A DNA stretch of 7,416 bases from Blastocatellia bacterium (GTDB taxonomy: Bacteria > Acidobacteriota > Blastocatellia > Pyrinomonadales > Pyrinomonadaceae). The notes beneath the pieces are model-generated. The model searched no databases and was not told the origin of the DNA. It saw only the letters and a list, made by a program, of their open reading frames with translations. The stretch is taken from NCBI GenBank assembly GCA_003175865.1, contig PSRF01000221.1, forward strand, positions 1-7,416. Reading direction: 5' to 3'. Below, piece after piece: positions 6,457 to 7,416 of this stretch (position 1 is the stretch's first letter; every line of letters starts with the position of its first letter). A program made the translations under genes and the position numbers.

Positions 6457-7416
6457 ATGGCCGAGCCACGAGCCGCAGTTCGCGCTGCAGGGCGTCGTCT
6501 AATGCGACGTGGTGCTCATGGTGTACGCCGCACCGTGGCGCGTCGCAAGTGGATCCTCTTTTACCTTTCAATTCTCGGCCCGGGAATGATTACTGCCAAC
6601 GCCGGTAACGACGCAGGCGGTATCGCAACCTTTGCATCAGTAGGTGCCGATTTCGGATACACACTCCTTTGGATCCTCATTCCCATCACTATCAGTTTGG
6701 GAATCGTTCAAGAGATGTGTGCACGGATGGGCGCCGTCACAGGCAAAGGCTTGGCGGATCTGATTCGTGAACGATTTGGCGTTCGCTGGACAGCCCTTGT
6801 GATGCTTGCACTTTTGATCGCAAATGCGGGCGTAACTGTCTCCGAGTTTGTAGGCATCGCGGCAGCAACAGAACTCTTCGGTGTTTATCGCTTTGTTTCG
6901 GTTCCATTCGCAGCGATCTTTATTTGGTGGCTTATCGTGAAGGGTTCGTACCAAAGGGTTGAGCGTGCATTCCTGCTGATGTCGTTAGTGTTTCTGGGAT
7001 ACATCATCTCTGCATTTCTCTCCCGACCCGAGTGGGGTGACGTGGCAATTGGTTTAGTGAAACCAACCTTCCGTCTGGAACAGGCATTTCTGTTTACGTT
7101 CGTCGCGATCATCGGCACAACCATCTCTCCCTACATGCAGGTTTACGTTCAGTCGTCTGTAGTTGAGAAGGGCGTCCGACCCGAAGATTATTCGAAAACT
7201 AAAACTGATGTCTGGATTGGGACCATCTTCGCGATCCTAATTGTTTTCTTCATCGTCGTTTCCACCGCCGCAACGCTTCATAAAGCTGACATCCACATCG
7301 CAACTGCTGCCGATGCGGCTCGAGCACTTCGCCCACTCGCTGGCGATTATGCCCAGGCGCTTTTTGGCATCGGTTTGTTTGGTGCTTCAATGCTTGCGGC
7401 GGGTGTGCTGCCGCTT
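6457..7416 (+). CDS. Nramp-superfamily transporter with non-canonical metal site, NRMT-like (cut by window edge)
   Basis: Inner-membrane divalent-metal transporter of the LeuT fold; 320 codons are present and the 3' end is outside the window (family usually 400-450 residues). Residues 1-32 form an Arg-rich cytoplasmic tail. Helix 1 carries GPGMITANAGNDAGGIAT (41-58). Canonical Nramps read D-P-G-N where this reads D52-A-G-G55, at the same 8-residue distance from GPG. Helix 6 reads IIGTTISPYMQVYVQSS (218-234), so the canonical A..M-P-H metal and gating residues become Thr221, Ser224, Pro225 and Tyr226. EKGVRPEDY follows as the cytoplasmic loop. Asn-to-Gly in helix 1 and loss of the helix-6 methionine are features I recall for Nramp-related magnesium transporters; manganese and iron carriers keep the methionine. 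With the MgtE-like sensor just upstream, Mg2+ is the likely substrate. Alternatives are Mn2+ or another hard cation. Confidence 0.92.
   Translation, partial: MAEPRAAVRAAGRRLMRRGAHGVRRTVARRKWILFYLSILGPGMITANAGNDAGGIATFASVGADFGYTLLWILIPITISLGIVQEMCARMGAVTGKGLADLIRERFGVRWTALVMLALLIANAGVTVSEFVGIAAATELFGVYRFVSVPFAAIFIWWLIVKGSYQRVERAFLLMSLVFLGYIISAFLSRPEWGDVAIGLVKPTFRLEQAFLFTFVAIIGTTISPYMQVYVQSSVVEKGVRPEDYSKTKTDVWIGTIFAILIVFFIVVSTAATLHKADIHIATAADAARALRPLAGDYAQALFGIGLFGASMLAAGVLPL

Noticed and set aside
6637..7124. Two minus-strand frames of 105 and 79 codons inside the Nramp-like gene
   Set aside because: Antisense to a clear transporter reading frame; composition is that of a shadow frame.

Overview
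The window looks like the chromosome of a Gram-negative bacterium of moderate GC content. The best guess is Acidobacteriota, perhaps the Blastocatellia lineage. This rests on two gene types: an Oar-type TonB-dependent receptor with an N-terminal carboxypeptidase-regulatory-like domain, and a secreted protein that joins a CsgG-like N-terminal region to a TonB C-terminal domain. It is an inference from gene content; there is no rRNA or other marker in the window.

Layout. (1) 1-1055, minus strand: the 5' two-fifths or less of a TonB-dependent outer-membrane receptor, cut by the left window edge. (2) 1056-1462: a divergent intergenic region of 407 bp with no convincing gene but several inverted repeats, which would lie in the receptor leader RNA if transcription starts far enough upstream. 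(3) 1463-4987, plus strand: a tight three-gene cluster with gaps of 18 and 12 bp. It encodes an HD-domain phosphohydrolase of the dGTPase/SAMHD1 type, a secreted protein with a TonB C-terminal domain, and an S41 (C-terminal-processing) peptidase whose catalytic lysine site is a cysteine. (4) 4988-5172: intergenic, dominated by a 97-bp imperfect inverted repeat (5001-5097) that resembles a REP/BIME-type dispersed palindrome, followed by a candidate promoter and a 7-bp inverted repeat around its -10 box. (5) 5173-7416, plus strand: a two-gene unit made of a soluble PRC-barrel/MgtE_N/CBS protein and an Nramp-superfamily transporter cut by the right edge.

The most interesting part is the last pair. 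The transporter has the Nramp fold signature, but the DPGN metal-binding motif of helix 1 reads D-A-G-G and the helix-6 methionine motif (M-P-H) reads S-P-Y. Loss of the soft ligands and Asn-to-Gly in helix 1 are what is known for Nramp-related magnesium transporters (NRMTs). Its partner carries the Mg2+-sensing cytoplasmic part of MgtE without the MgtE channel. Together they suggest a magnesium uptake system in which an MgtE-type sensor has been separated from its own channel and paired with an NRMT-type carrier. The transporter family and the sensor domain are known separately; their functional coupling here is inference.

The middle cluster mixes a nucleotide hydrolase, a TonB-like protein and a protease with no obvious shared pathway, so co-transcription is supported only by spacing and strand.
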